Of a stretch of 64,000 nucleotides of DNA, positions 39,197 through 48,920 are shown one piece after another. A program made the translations under genes and the position numbers. The number at the start of each line of letters is the position of its first letter. The first letter of the stretch is position 1. Below the pieces are notes generated by a model. It was not told the DNA's origin, did not search any database, and was given only the letters and a program-made list of their open reading frames with translations. Origin of the DNA: Draconibacterium sp. (lineage in GTDB: Bacteria; Bacteroidota; Bacteroidia; Bacteroidales; Prolixibacteraceae); NCBI GenBank assembly GCA_016705335.1, contig JADIYN010000010.1, positions 1 to 64,000 on the forward strand, written 5' to 3'.

Positions 39197-40538
39197 ATGT
39201 TTGAGAATTTAAGCGACAGGCTGGACAGGTCATTTAAACTGCTGAAAGGGCAGGGAACCATCACCGAAATTAACGTTGCGGAAACGCTGAAAGATATTCG
39301 CCGTGCACTGCTTGATGCCGACGTAAATTTTAAAATTGCCAAAAAATTTACAGACGATGTAAAAGGAAAAAGCATTGGGGCAGCATGTTTTAACTGCTGT
39401 AAAACCAGGGCAATTGATGGTTAAAATCGTTAAAGATGAACTGACCGAGTTAATGGGAGGCAAATTTACCGATGTCAACCTGAAAGGAAGGCCATCTGTA
39501 ATTTTAATGGCAGGTTTGCAGGGTTCCGGTAAAACTACTTTCTCCGGAAAACTTGCATTGATGCTGAAAAGCAAAAAAGGCCGCCATCCGCTGCTTGTTG
39601 CATGCGATGTTTACCGTCCGGCCGCAATCGAACAGCTAAAAGTGCTGGGTGGACAAATAAATGTTCCTGTTTATACTGAAGATGGAAACCTGGATCCGGT
39701 GAAAATTGCGAAAGCAGCAATTCAGGAAGCAAAAAGCAAAGGTTACGACATTGTTATTATCGATACTGCAGGTCGTTTGGCGATCGACGAACAAATGATG
39801 AACGAAATTGCTGCTGTTAAAAACGCGGTGAATCCGGATGAAATATTATTTGTTGTTGATTCAATGACTGGCCAGGATGCTGTAAATACTGCCAAAGAGT
39901 TTAACGACAGACTTGATTTTGATGGCGTTGTACTTACCAAACTCGATGGTGATACACGGGGCGGAGCAGCACTTTCAATACGCGCAGTTGTAGAAAAGCC
40001 CATCAAATTTGTGGGAACCGGTGAAAAATTAGATGCTATTGATATTTTTCACCCTGATCGTATGGCCGACCGGATTTTGGGAATGGGAGATATTGTTTCA
40101 CTGGTTGAAAAAGCACAGGAACAATTTGACTCGGAAGAAGCCAGAAAACTTCAAAAGAAACTTGCCCAAAATACATTCAATTTCAACGATTTTCTGAAGC
40201 AGATTAACCAGATCAAAAAAATGGGTAACCTGAAGGATGTTGTGGGAATGATACCCGGAATGGGCAAAGCCATGAAAAATCTTGATATTGATGATGATGC
40301 ATTTAAACATATTGAGGCTATTATATATTCGATGACTCCAAAAGAACGCGAAGATCCGGCTGTTATTAACGGCACACGCCGCAAACGGATTGCCGAAGGT
40401 TCGGGGACTAATATTCAGGAAGTGAACCGTTTGCTCAAACAATTTGAGGAAACACGGAAAATGATGCGCATGGTTTCGCAAGGTAAAAATATGCAGCACA
40501 TGATGGGCGGAATGCAAAATCAGGGAAAGAAGTTTTAG
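39197..40538 (+). CDS. ffh: Signal recognition particle protein Ffh, one frameshift
   Basis: SRP54 GTPase that targets nascent membrane proteins with 4.5S RNA. N domain MFENLSDRLDRSFKLLKGQG; G domain with GLQGSGKTTFSGKLA, IIDTAGRLAID, TKLDGDTRGGAALS; C-terminal Met-rich M domain ending MMRMVSQGKNMQHMMGG. The frame breaks around 39361-39371 (GGAAAAAGC; one base too many), where the proper reading is DVKGKALGQHVLTAVKPGQ. Corrected length about 446 residues. Essential, so the break is almost certainly a sequencing artefact. Confidence 0.95.
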
Positions 40539-40626
40539 GAAGCCCTTAACTCCCCGAAGCGGGAGAGTTTGAAAAATGATAAACTGGACTTCCGTTTAAA
40601 GTTGGTTCCGGCAAATTCTTCAAAAT

Positions 40627-41502
40627 ATGATATTAATTGACGGGAACAAAGTAGCTGCTGAAATGAAGCAGGAAATTACTGAAGAAGTAAAAAAAATCAT
40701 TAATAATGGTGGAAAAGCACCGCATTTGGCTGCAGTTCTTGTTGGTCATGATGGAGGTAGCGAAACTTATGTTGCCTATAAAATAAAAGATTGTGAAGCA
40801 GTTGGTTTCAAATCTTCGCTGATTCGGTATGAAGATTATGTAACTGAAAAAGAGTTACTTGCAAAAATTGAAGAACTCAATAACGATGATGATTTGGACG
40901 GTTTTATTGTTCAGTTGCCATTGCCAAAACACATTTCGGAACAGAAAGTAATTGAAGCCATTAACCCGAAAAAAGATGTTGACGGATTCCACCCGGCAAA
41001 TGTTGGACGCATGGTAATTGGTTTGCCATCGTATGTTTCGGCAACCCCGTTTGGGATTGTTGAATTGCTAAAACGCTATAAAATTGAAACAAACGGTAAA
41101 AACTGTGTAATTGTTGGGCGCAGCAATATTGTCGTTCGCCCGTTAAGCGTGTTAATGTCGCAAAAAGCTGTAAATGCAACAGTTACAGTTGCACATAGTC
41201 GCACAGAAAATCTGGAGGAAGTTTGCCGCAACGCCGATATTTTAATTGCGGCCATTGGTGTCCCCGAATTTGTAAAAGGAAACATGGTAAAAAAAGGAGC
41301 TGTGGTTATAGATGTTGGCACTACACGCGTTAAATCGGATTTAACAAAATCGGGATGGAAATTGAAAGGCGATGTTTTGTTTGAAGAAGTTGCCGAAAAA
41401 TGCTCTTATATCACGCCGGTTCCGGGAGGAGTTGGACCAATGACAAGGGTTTCGTTGTTGCTAAATACTTTACTTTCGGCAAAAGGGGAAATTTATAAAT
41501 AA
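40627..41502 (+). CDS. folD: Bifunctional methylenetetrahydrofolate dehydrogenase/cyclohydrolase
   Basis: Interconverts 5,10-methylene-, methenyl- and 10-formyl-THF. The 291 residues carry YVAYKIKDCEAVGF with the catalytic Lys, IVQLPLPKHI, INPKKDVDGFHP, CVIVGRSNIVVRPLSVLM (NADP loop; relatives, from memory, have a Gly at one of the two Val positions), and ITPVPGGVGPMT. Intact. Functionally linked through folate with ftcD, though not adjacent. A terminator candidate follows at 41587. Confidence 0.95.
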   Translation: MILIDGNKVAAEMKQEITEEVKKIINNGGKAPHLAAVLVGHDGGSETYVAYKIKDCEAVGFKSSLIRYEDYVTEKELLAKIEELNNDDDLDGFIVQLPLPKHISEQKVIEAINPKKDVDGFHPANVGRMVIGLPSYVSATPFGIVELLKRYKIETNGKNCVIVGRSNIVVRPLSVLMSQKAVNATVTVAHSRTENLEEVCRNADILIAAIGVPEFVKGNMVKKGAVVIDVGTTRVKSDLTKSGWKLKGDVLFEEVAEKCSYITPVPGGVGPMTRVSLLLNTLLSAKGEIYK

Positions 41503-41586
41503 AAGGAAAATCCCAATTCACAAACTCAAACTGAAAAACAGAATATTATTATTCAGCCTGTCTTTAAAATAATCAAAATAAATTTC

Positions 41587-41619
41587 AAGGGGTAGCAAAG
41601 TTTGCAGCCCTTTTTTTTT
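41587..41619 (+). terminator. Terminator candidate after folD
   Basis: AAGGG/CCCTT outer stem with inner GCA/TGC pairs separated by a small bulge, followed by nine T. It lies 85 bases after the folD stop. Confidence 0.6.
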
Positions 41620-41768
41620 ACAAAAAACAATCCTTGTAAATAGGTTTACCTTTAGAATGAATTTAAACTAATCTAAATCCATTGTTTTCAAACTGTAATT
41701 CAATACATTGAGAATAATTTTTTTATTTTTGAATTCGGAACTTAATAAAAAAACCAAAATTAATCAGG

Positions 41769-42143
41769 ATGGAAAGTGTTGATAATAAGGAGGAAATGAG
41801 GAATTCTGATAGCAAATTCAATCAGGATATCCATTCGAAAGTAGTTAGAGCAGGGAAGAGGACCTATTTTTTTGATGTTAAAAGTACCCGGAACGATGAA
41901 TTTTACCTGACAATTACCGAAAGCAAAAAACGGTTCGAAGACAACGGGAATTTTCATTTCGAAAAACACAAAATCTTTTTATACAAAGAAGATTTCGAAA
42001 AATTTGCAGAATGTTTGCAGGAAATCATCGGTTATATTAATGAAAATCAGGTTGAAACTGCTACTGAAGATTTACCGCTGAATTCAAAAAACGAAGAAGA
42101 ACCTGTTTCAAATTATACAAAAGTAGATTTTGAGGATATTTAG
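41769..42143 (+). CDS. DUF3276/PUR-alpha-like nucleic-acid-binding protein
   Basis: A 124-residue protein with the PUR repeat fold typical of Bacteroidota and Spirochaetes: SKVVRAGKRTYFFDVKSTRNDEFYLTITESKK and the continuation HKIFLYKEDFEKFAECLQEIIGYI. Acidic tail after residue 95. PUR proteins bind single-stranded DNA and RNA. Convergent with the ABC-F gene 30 bases away. Confidence 0.88.
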   Translation: MESVDNKEEMRNSDSKFNQDIHSKVVRAGKRTYFFDVKSTRNDEFYLTITESKKRFEDNGNFHFEKHKIFLYKEDFEKFAECLQEIIGYINENQVETATEDLPLNSKNEEEPVSNYTKVDFEDI

Positions 42144-42172
42144 TTGAAACAGTGTTCTGTGAAGTGAAATAT

Positions 42173-44058
42173 TTAAATCAGTTCACTCAGTTCGAGCCAG
42201 CGTAACTCTTTCACGTCAATCAGTTCCTTAATTTTTACCAGTCTTTCCGATTGCCGGTATAATTCATCATGCGGTAAAGTGCCCGAATTCATTGAAGTTT
42301 CCAACGTTTCCTTCTCTGTTTCCAATTCGGATATTTCATTTACTATTGATTCAAATTCCTTTTTTTCCTTAAAAGTCAGTTTCTTTTTTGTATTGAATTT
42401 GAATCATCTGTAATTTGAATCTTTTCAGGTTGGTTTTTCTTTGCCTGATTTTGCGCCTTTGCCTTTTCATTTTCAAGGTCTTGCAGCTGTTTGTTTCTGT
42501 AAATGGTGTAATTTCCAGGAAAGTCGGTAATTTTTCCATCTCCTTCAAAAACAAACAGATGATCCACAATTTTATCCATGAAAAACCTGTCATGCGAAAC
42601 AATAATTACGCATCCTGCAAATGATTTCAGATATTCTTCAAGCACATTTAATGTCATTATATCCAAATCGTTTGTCGGTTCGTCAAGGATCAGAAAATTC
42701 GGATTTTCCATTAACACTGTGCATAAATAAAGTCTTCGTTGTTCGCCACCGCTCAGTTTTTCGATGTAATTGTATTGTGTATCAGGCGGAAACAGAAAGA
42801 AGTTTAGCATTTGAGCAGCTGTCATTTTTGTGCCATCTTCGAATGTAATGAACTCGGCAATATTTGTAACCGCATCAATTACCCTTTCATTGTAATCGAA
42901 TTTAATACCATCCTGTCGGTAATACCCGAATTTTATGGTTTGACCTATTTCAATATTTCCTGAATCGGGTATCAGTGTTTGTGTTACCAGATTCAAAAAA
43001 GTTGATTTGCCTGTACCATTGTTGCCAATTATCCCGACTTTTTCAAATCGTGAAAATTTGTATGTAAAATTCTCAATCAACTTCGCACCCGGAAATGACT
43101 TTGAAACGTTTTCAAGTTCCACCATTTTATTTCCGAGCCGCGATGATTTGACATTCAAATTAACGGTGTCGTTGTTAAGTTTTTGTGATGCCTTTTCTTT
43201 CAGGTCGTAAAAGGCATTTATCCTGTACTTTGCTTTGTGGCTGCGGGCCTGGGGCATCCTGCGCATCCATTCAATTTCGGTGCGTAGTAGGTTTTTTGCT
43301 TTTGCAACCGAAGCCTGTTGCATTTCTATCCGTTCATCTCTTTTTTCAAGAAAATAGGAATAATTACCCATGTAACGGTAAATTTGACTGTCCTCCATTT
43401 CGATGATTTCGTTGCAAACCCGATCAAGGAAATAACGGTCGTGGGTTACCATTAAAAGTGTTGATTTTGTTTTTTCCAGATAGGCCTCAAGCCATTCAAT
43501 CATCTCCAAATCAAGATGGTTGGTAGGTTCGTCAAGAATAAGCAAATCAGGTTTGTCGATAAGTACTTTAGCCAGGGCAACCCGTTTTTTCTGGCCACCT
43601 GAAAGTTCTGAAATTTTCAGGTCGTGGAGATCAATTTTTAACTCAGTCAAAATTTGTTTGATTTCAACCTCAATATCCCATGCACCCAGTTCATCCATTT
43701 TTGATGATATTTCGGCAATTTTCGACTGGTTGTTTTCTGAAATGGCAAGTTCAAAATCCTTGACAGTTTTAAGTTTTTCGTTGTCCGAAGTAAAAATCTC
43801 TTCCAAAACGGAATGGTCGGGGTTTAACTTGGGGATTTGTTCGAAATTACCAATTTTAATGTCATTTGTAAGCGTAATTAATCCTGTATCGGGCGTTTCT
43901 TTTCCTGCCAGTAAATCGAGCAACGTTGATTTACCTGTGCCGTTTTTGGCAATCAGGGCCACCTTTTGGCCTTCGAAAACAGTAAACGAAATGTTTTCAA
44001 AAAGCATTAATTCTCCCCATCTTTTCGATAGGTTTTCTCCCTGAATGAAAGGTTTCAT
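42173..44058 (-). CDS. ABC-F family ATPase, second copy, frameshift near the C-terminus
   Basis: About 628 residues, two ABC domains: GKNGTGKSTLLDLLAGK, LSGGQKKRVALAKVL, ILDEPTNHLD; then GNNGTGKSTFLNLV, LSGGEQRRLYLCTVL, ILDEPTNDLD (Asn-Asp instead of Asn-His). A Lys-rich linker and a C-terminal coiled coil follow. The frame breaks around 42400-42410 (a missing base near a run of three T on the plus strand); the remaining tail reads KKKLTFKEKKEFESIVNEI, ETEKETLETSMNS and ends ELRWLELSELI at 42173. The last part is the Uup-type DNA/RNA-binding coiled coil. Start ATG 44058 rather than the in-frame codon at 44076. Confidence 0.9.
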
Positions 44059-44103
44059 ATATATAATTTTAGGCAAAAATAGAAAATGAATGATACAAAC
44101 CTT

Positions 44104-44135
44104 GCAAACTTGGTAATACGGGTATTACGGTTTGC
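44104..44135. repeat. Perfect inverted repeat overlapping the stop codon of the serine hydrolase gene
   Basis: GCAAAC/GTTTGC outer arms and GTAATAC/GTATTAC inner arms with a 2-base loop. No T-run on either strand, so a terminator is unlikely; the stop codon at 44125-44127 sits in the inner arm. Confidence 0.5.
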
Positions 44136-45375
44136 TTAAAGGCGAATGCTCCAGTACTGTGTTTTTAGATTTTTGTGTGTTTTTAAATTCAAAATACAAA
44201 TTGAAAAAAGTGGGCACAGCCATTGAAAAATAACTGTTTGGAGAATTGGTAAGAACAGCAATTCCTATTTCATCTTCTTCGCAAACTGCTATCTCGCTTT
44301 GGTAACCCGAAACATAACCACCGTGATTTACAATGGTATGATTCTTATATTTGATTATTCTCCAGCCAATTCCATATTGTTTTGAATCGATTTTGTCCCA
44401 GTTTTTGTAATATGTTCTTTTTAACGGTGTTTCAATTTGAGGTGTAAATACAATCTTGCGGGCTTCATTTGAAAAATGATCGTCATTTTTATCTGAAATG
44501 GCGATTAGAAAATGTGCTAAATCAGAGATGCTTGCATTTATACCGGCGGCGGGTGTTGTTATGTAGTAACGGTCATTCAGGTTCAACGCAGCAAAACCGC
44601 TTTCAGTTTTTTGGTGTGGGAAAGCTTTGTTTTCATTGCGCTGAAATGATTCAAAATCAGAAGATGCGTTTTTCATACCGAATGGTTTAAAAACTTTTTC
44701 ATTTAGATTTTGCTGAAAACTTTTATGTGTTTTTGCTGCAATAATCGGATCTAATAAACTAAACATTACATTTTGGTAGGCATAAATCAATCCGGGTGGC
44801 GACACAATTTCAACTTCGTTTAATCTTTGTATAATCTGGTCGAGTGGTACTTTATCTTCAACCATCATATCGTAAGCATGAGCAACTAACCCAGAGGTGT
44901 GACTGAGCAAGTGCCTGATTGTAATGCTGTTTGTATTTTCCTGCAATCTAAGTTTGAAACCTGGCAAATAATCTACCACTTTATCATCAAGGTTTATTTC
45001 ATTTTCGCTTGCCAGAATGCCTGATAAAACTCCTGTAACAGATTTTGAAACTGATGCCAGCCGAAAAACTGTGTTTTCATTAACAGGGCTGTTTTCTCCG
45101 GCTTTTCTTTCACCAAAACATTTTAACATGGCAATCTGACCTTTATATGTAATTACCACTGCTCCGCCCACAGCGCCCGATTCAAGAATATTTGCGTTAT
45201 ATATGCTGTCAAATTTGGTTAAAACTTCCTGTATTTCTTTGGAATGATCAACTTCCAACATTTCTTCTAAAATATTTTTAGTTGCTACAGGTTTGTCAAT
45301 AATTGACGGAAAGAAGAATGCAATTACTGCAATTATTATAATGATTGGAATTAGAAAATATTTGAATTTCTTCAT
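44125..45375 (-). CDS. Secreted/membrane-anchored serine hydrolase (beta-lactamase class C/PBP-like)
   Basis: A 416-residue protein with an N-terminal hydrophobic anchor (residues 5-24). Serine-hydrolase motifs are in order: SVSK (S-x-x-K) in FRLASVSKSVTGVLSG, YQN in LIYAYQNVMFSLLDP, and HGG in TIVNHGGYVSGYQSEIAV. LLSHTSGL is also typical. Could be a DD-peptidase, esterase or beta-lactamase; the sequence does not decide. A terminator-like hairpin lies 100 bases upstream in its presumed leader. Confidence 0.9.
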   Translation of the reverse strand: MKKFKYFLIPIIIIIAVIAFFFPSIIDKPVATKNILEEMLEVDHSKEIQEVLTKFDSIYNANILESGAVGGAVVITYKGQIAMLKCFGERKAGENSPVNENTVFRLASVSKSVTGVLSGILASENEINLDDKVVDYLPGFKLRLQENTNSITIRHLLSHTSGLVAHAYDMMVEDKVPLDQIIQRLNEVEIVSPPGLIYAYQNVMFSLLDPIIAAKTHKSFQQNLNEKVFKPFGMKNASSDFESFQRNENKAFPHQKTESGFAALNLNDRYYITTPAAGINASISDLAHFLIAISDKNDDHFSNEARKIVFTPQIETPLKRTYYKNWDKIDSKQYGIGWRIIKYKNHTIVNHGGYVSGYQSEIAVCEEDEIGIAVLTNSPNSYFSMAVPTFFNLYFEFKNTQKSKNTVLEHSPLSKP

Positions 45376-45473
45376 TTATAAAAGGAATCGTTGTAATAAA
45401 AATGCAGCGGCGAAGATATAAAAATAGTAAAGAGTTAAAAGATGAAAGAAGGATACAGAGACGTTGGTAGTGT

Positions 45474-45501
45474 AAAAAAAAGCCGGAACTCTTTCCGACT
45501 T
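45474..45501 (-). terminator. Minus-strand terminator upstream of the serine hydrolase gene
   Basis: On the minus strand AAGTCGGAA, loop AGAG, TTCCGGCTT, then a run of seven T in all. The stem pairs fully only in the minus-strand RNA (one G-U), while the plus strand would have an A-C mismatch. No minus-strand gene ends here, so it may be an attenuator or the end of a small RNA. Confidence 0.6.
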
Positions 45502-45606
45502 TTATTGCTGTTTAATTTGCTAATTTAAAACTATTTCTTTTTAATGGGTTAGAAATAATAATCGGATAGCATCAATAAGACAAATGAAATGACTTTTTGT
45601 TACAAC

Positions 45607-45634
45607 TTGATTAAAAAATAAACAACTATTTTTG
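45607..45634 (+). promoter_or_regulatory. Promoter of nth
   Basis: TTG at 45607, 17 bases, TATTTTTG at 45627-45634 (TAnnTTTG). The ATG is 17 bases after the -7 element. Confidence 0.55.
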
Positions 45635-45651
45635 CAAAAATTAAATATTTC

Positions 45652-46305
45652 ATGAATAAGGCAAGTTTATTTGAATTTGTTATCCGGTATTTTCAAAAGG
45701 AAATGCCAGCTGCTGAAACTGAACTCGAATATGATAATCCTTTTGAATTAATTGTTGCGGTTATTTTATCGGCACAGTGTACCGATAAACGTGTAAACCT
45801 GATTGCACCTGAATTAATCAAACGATTTCCTACGCCTGAAAAAATGGCTGCTGCTGATCCTGCAGAAGTTTTCGATTATATAAAAACCTGTTCGTACCCA
45901 AATAACAAGGCAAAACATTTGGTTGGGATGGCACAGAAACTAATGGAATTGTTTGATGGTAAAATTCCGGATGATGTGGATGAACTTCAAAAATTGCCGG
46001 GAGTTGGACGGAAAACAGCAAATGTAGTTGCATCAGTATTTTTTCATAAACCGGCAATGGCAGTTGATACACATGTTTTTAGAGTAGCAGCAAGAATTGG
46101 GTTAACCACAGGCGCTAAAAATCCACTTCAAACCGAACTTCAACTCATAAAATATATTCCTGAAGATTTAATTGCAAAAGCTCACCATTGGCTGATTTTA
46201 CATGGTCGATATACTTGTATCGCACGAAAACCAAAATGTGAAATTTGTGGATTGACAGAGGTTTGTAATTACTATCAGAATAATAAAAAAGGTTTGATTA
46301 TGTAG
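45652..46305 (+). CDS. nth: Endonuclease III (DNA glycosylase/AP lyase)
   Basis: Base-excision repair of oxidised pyrimidines. The 217 residues have the helix-hairpin-helix LPGVGRKTANVVASVF with the catalytic Lys, VDTHVFRVAARIGL with the catalytic Asp, LSAQCTDKRVN, and the C-terminal [4Fe-4S] cluster C-x6-C-x2-C-x5-C (CIARKPKCEICGLTEVC). Intact. Confidence 0.96.
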   Translation: MNKASLFEFVIRYFQKEMPAAETELEYDNPFELIVAVILSAQCTDKRVNLIAPELIKRFPTPEKMAAADPAEVFDYIKTCSYPNNKAKHLVGMAQKLMELFDGKIPDDVDELQKLPGVGRKTANVVASVFFHKPAMAVDTHVFRVAARIGLTTGAKNPLQTELQLIKYIPEDLIAKAHHWLILHGRYTCIARKPKCEICGLTEVCNYYQNNKKGLIM

Positions 46306-46398
46306 TTCAGGGTTTCGGGTTCAGAGTACCAGTTTTATTTAATAACCATTTTTCATTCTCACTCTCATTCATTCTCTCATTCATTCAATCAGTCTTTA

Positions 46399-47214
46399 CT
46401 ACCCCAAAGCCACATCAAGCAGCATCATAGTTGCAAAACCAAGCATAGCGCCAATAGTGGATAAATCGGTTTCATGTCCGGTTTGAGATTCAGGAATTAA
46501 TTCTTCAACAACCACAAAAATCATTGCTCCTGCCGCAAAAGAAAGTGCGTAAGGAAGAATCGGTTGCATGATTATAACAAGATAAGCACCAATTACAGCC
46601 GCAATTGGTTCAACTGCTCCTGAAAGTTGCCCATAATTAAAGGCTTTCAATCTTGAAAAACCTTCACGGCGCAATGGTATTGAAACCGCAGCACCCTCTG
46701 GAAAATTTTGTAACCCAATACCCAGTGCAAGAGCAACAGCACCTGTTAGTGCTCCAATCTCGGGGTTACTTGCCAAAACCCCAAAAGCAACACCAACAGC
46801 CAATCCTTCAGGAATATTATGAAGAGTTATTGCCAAAACAAGCAAAACACTTCGTTGCCAGTTGGTTTTTATACCTTCAGCTTTATCTATTTTTAATCCC
46901 ATGTGTAAGTGGGGCAAAATCCTGTCAATTCCATATAAAAATGCGCCACCTGCCAAAAATCCAACAACTGCCGGAATCCATGGAGTAACTCCCATTTCTT
47001 CTGACATAACAATTGCAGGATTAAGCAACGACCAAAAACTGGCTGCAATCATTACCCCTGCAGCAAAACCCAACATTGAGTTTAGCACTTTCTTGTTTAT
47101 CTTTTTAAAGAAAAAAACCATTGCAGCTCCCATTGCAGTAACAGCCCATGTGAAAAGTGCCGCAAACAGTGCAAGCAAAACGGGATTGACTTTTAATAAC
47201 GACTCCAGATTCAT
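46399..47214 (-). CDS. ZIP-family metal transporter
   Basis: Inner-membrane divalent-metal importer, 271 residues and eight predicted helices. Motifs HNIPEGLAVGVAFG and LQNFPEGAAVSIPLR are the two metal-binding helices (TM4 and TM5); the second lacks the His of the usual HN.PEG, having Gln-Asn. ZupT/GufA-like. Likely zinc, iron or manganese. No clear metal-regulator site seen. Confidence 0.9.
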   Translation of the reverse strand: MNLESLLKVNPVLLALFAALFTWAVTAMGAAMVFFFKKINKKVLNSMLGFAAGVMIAASFWSLLNPAIVMSEEMGVTPWIPAVVGFLAGGAFLYGIDRILPHLHMGLKIDKAEGIKTNWQRSVLLVLAITLHNIPEGLAVGVAFGVLASNPEIGALTGAVALALGIGLQNFPEGAAVSIPLRREGFSRLKAFNYGQLSGAVEPIAAVIGAYLVIIMQPILPYALSFAAGAMIFVVVEELIPESQTGHETDLSTIGAMLGFATMMLLDVALG

Positions 47215-47355
47215 AGTATATTATAATATAATGTGTCAAAAATAACAAAAAAGAATCTTTCCAAACTACAAACTGTGATGATTGATTAATAATCAGTAAA
47301 TCAATTAGATATGTTTTAAAATTGTGAACATGTCGAAATAATAGGAATCGTTGGG

Positions 47356-47385
47356 TTTGAGTTTTATTGAATCTTATTACTTTTG
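47356..47385 (+). promoter_or_regulatory. Promoter of the ferredoxin gene
   Basis: TTTG at 47356-47359, 18 bases, TACTTTTG at 47378-47385. Fits the Bacteroidota -33/-7 pattern; ATG at 47420. Confidence 0.65.
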
Positions 47386-47419
47386 CGAAAACGAATGTTT
47401 AATTTAAAAAATCGCTATT

Positions 47420-47590
47420 ATGGCATATAAAATTTCTGAAGAGTGTATTGCATGTGGTACATGCATTGATGAATGTCCGGTAGATGCAATTTCGGAAGGT
47501 GATATCTATAAGATTGACGCCGATCTTTGTACCGATTGCGGTTCTTGTGCTGAAGTTTGCCCAGTTGATTGTATTTCGATTGACGAATAA
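47420..47590 (+). CDS. 2[4Fe-4S] ferredoxin
   Basis: Fifty-six residues with two typical cluster motifs, CIACGTCIDECPVDAI and CTDCGSCAEVCPVDCI (C-x2-C-x2-C-x3-CP each). Clostridial-type small electron carrier in the cytoplasm. Own promoter and own terminator, so it is monocistronic. No frame problem. Confidence 0.95.
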   Translation: MAYKISEECIACGTCIDECPVDAISEGDIYKIDADLCTDCGSCAEVCPVDCISIDE

Positions 47591-47612
47591 TCTGGACAAG
47601 ATAAAAAATGCA

Positions 47613-47645
47613 AACCTGGCTGTTGAATAACAACCAGGTTTTTTT
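47613..47645 (+). terminator. Terminator of the ferredoxin gene
   Basis: AACCTGG/CCAGGTT stem with a partially paired upper part (TGTTG facing CAAC), followed by a run of seven T. Confidence 0.75.
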
Positions 47646-47746
47646 ATTTAATTCTAAATCAGAAATATCACAATTCTGGAAGCAGGAATCTGGTACAAAC
47701 TTTTGAAACAAAACATTTAGCATTGAACCTGAAATCCGCAGTTATT

Positions 47747-48768
47747 TTAAAATCTTCTTGATGAGTCTCTGATTACCAATTCAGTGGGCATTACAATTGT
47801 TTTGTAGTCAAAATTATCATTGTTATGCAAAATTTGCTGAATGATAAGTTGAGCTGCTTTTTGGCCAATCATAAAACCCGGTTGTTTCACAGTACTTATC
47901 GAAGGAGTGACCACTTCTGAAAAAGGCTCGTTGCTAAAACCAACAATGGCAATATCATCAGGTACTTTAATTCCTTTTTCTTTTAAATGAATAATAACAC
48001 TTAAAGCGGTTGTATCGTTTGCACAAAATATGGCATCTGGTATAATATCATTTTGAAGTAATTTCTGAATTGATAAAGTTCCTTCTTCTCTGGAAAGGCT
48101 ATTGTTAACTATTAATGATTGGTTTACTGCCAAACCTTCTTCTATCAAAGCATCGCAATATCCTTTTTGGCGATACTCGTAAATTTTCAAATGTAACGGA
48201 CCGCCAATATGAGCTATGTTTTTTGCTCCCTGGCTTATTAAATGTTTGGTTGCCCTGTATGCGCCGCCATAATCGTCAACAACAATTTTGTGTGCTTCAA
48301 TTTCATCAACAATCCTGTCGAAAAAAACAATTGGAATATTTCTTTCAGAGAATAATTTCAGATGATCTACTGAATTAGTTTCCATTGCAATGGAGAGTAT
48401 AATACCGTCAACGCGGTTTGCAAACAAGGCCTGCACAATTTTTGATTCCTTTTCAAATTTGTCGTTCGATTGGGAAATATTAGCAAAACCACTGTTATAT
48501 GCTATTTCTTCAACCCCACTAATTACCAACGAAAAAAATGCCGGTTAATCAAAGGTACAATTACTCCGATCGTATTTGTACGTTTTGTTCGCAGGTTGGC
48601 AGCAAGCGTGTTCGGACGGTAACCCATTTCAACGGCAATACGTTTTATTAAATTACGGGTAGGTTCACTAATTACCGGATTGTCGTTTAACGCACGTGAA
48701 ACTGTTGATGCTGAAAGATTTAGTTTCTTCGCAATATCATGAATCGTGGTTTCGGCCTGGTTTGACAT
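47747..48768 (-). CDS. LacI-family transcriptional regulator, one frameshift
   Basis: About 341 residues. HTH at the N-terminus (TTIHDIAKKLNLSASTVSRALN) with the hinge NTLAANLRTKRTNTIGVIVP, then a periplasmic-binding-protein-like effector domain (VDGIILSIAMET, PDAIFCANDTTALSVIIHLKEKG, VAIVGFSNEPFSEVV-type). The frame breaks in the run 48532-48538 (seven A on the plus strand, eight expected); corrected reading HFFSLVISGVEE. Divergent from kduI with a palindromic operator between them, so it most likely represses the kdu genes in response to a uronate derivative (inference). Confidence 0.9.
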
Positions 48769-48813
48769 AGTTTATAAGTTTATACTCAAAAATATATAAT
48801 AATATTAATTTAT

Positions 48814-48825
48814 GCAATCGATTGC
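48814..48825. promoter_or_regulatory. LacI-type palindromic operator in the lacI/kduI divergent region
   Basis: GCAATCGATTGC, a perfect 12-base palindrome with the central CG typical of LacI/PurR sites. Overlaps the TTG of the kduI -33 element. Confidence 0.7.
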
Positions 48826-48852
48826 GGTTTCTTTAAAACTTTTTTATTTTTG
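48822..48852 (+). promoter_or_regulatory. Promoter of kduI
   Basis: TTG at 48822-48824 (inside the operator), 20 bases, then TATTTTTG at 48845-48852, 68 bases before the kduI ATG. Confidence 0.6.
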
Positions 48853-48920
48853 TAAAAAGCGTTGAAATTAAATGTACCAATCAGCAACAAAATTAAATTT
48901 TATTTAAACAATTATATATT

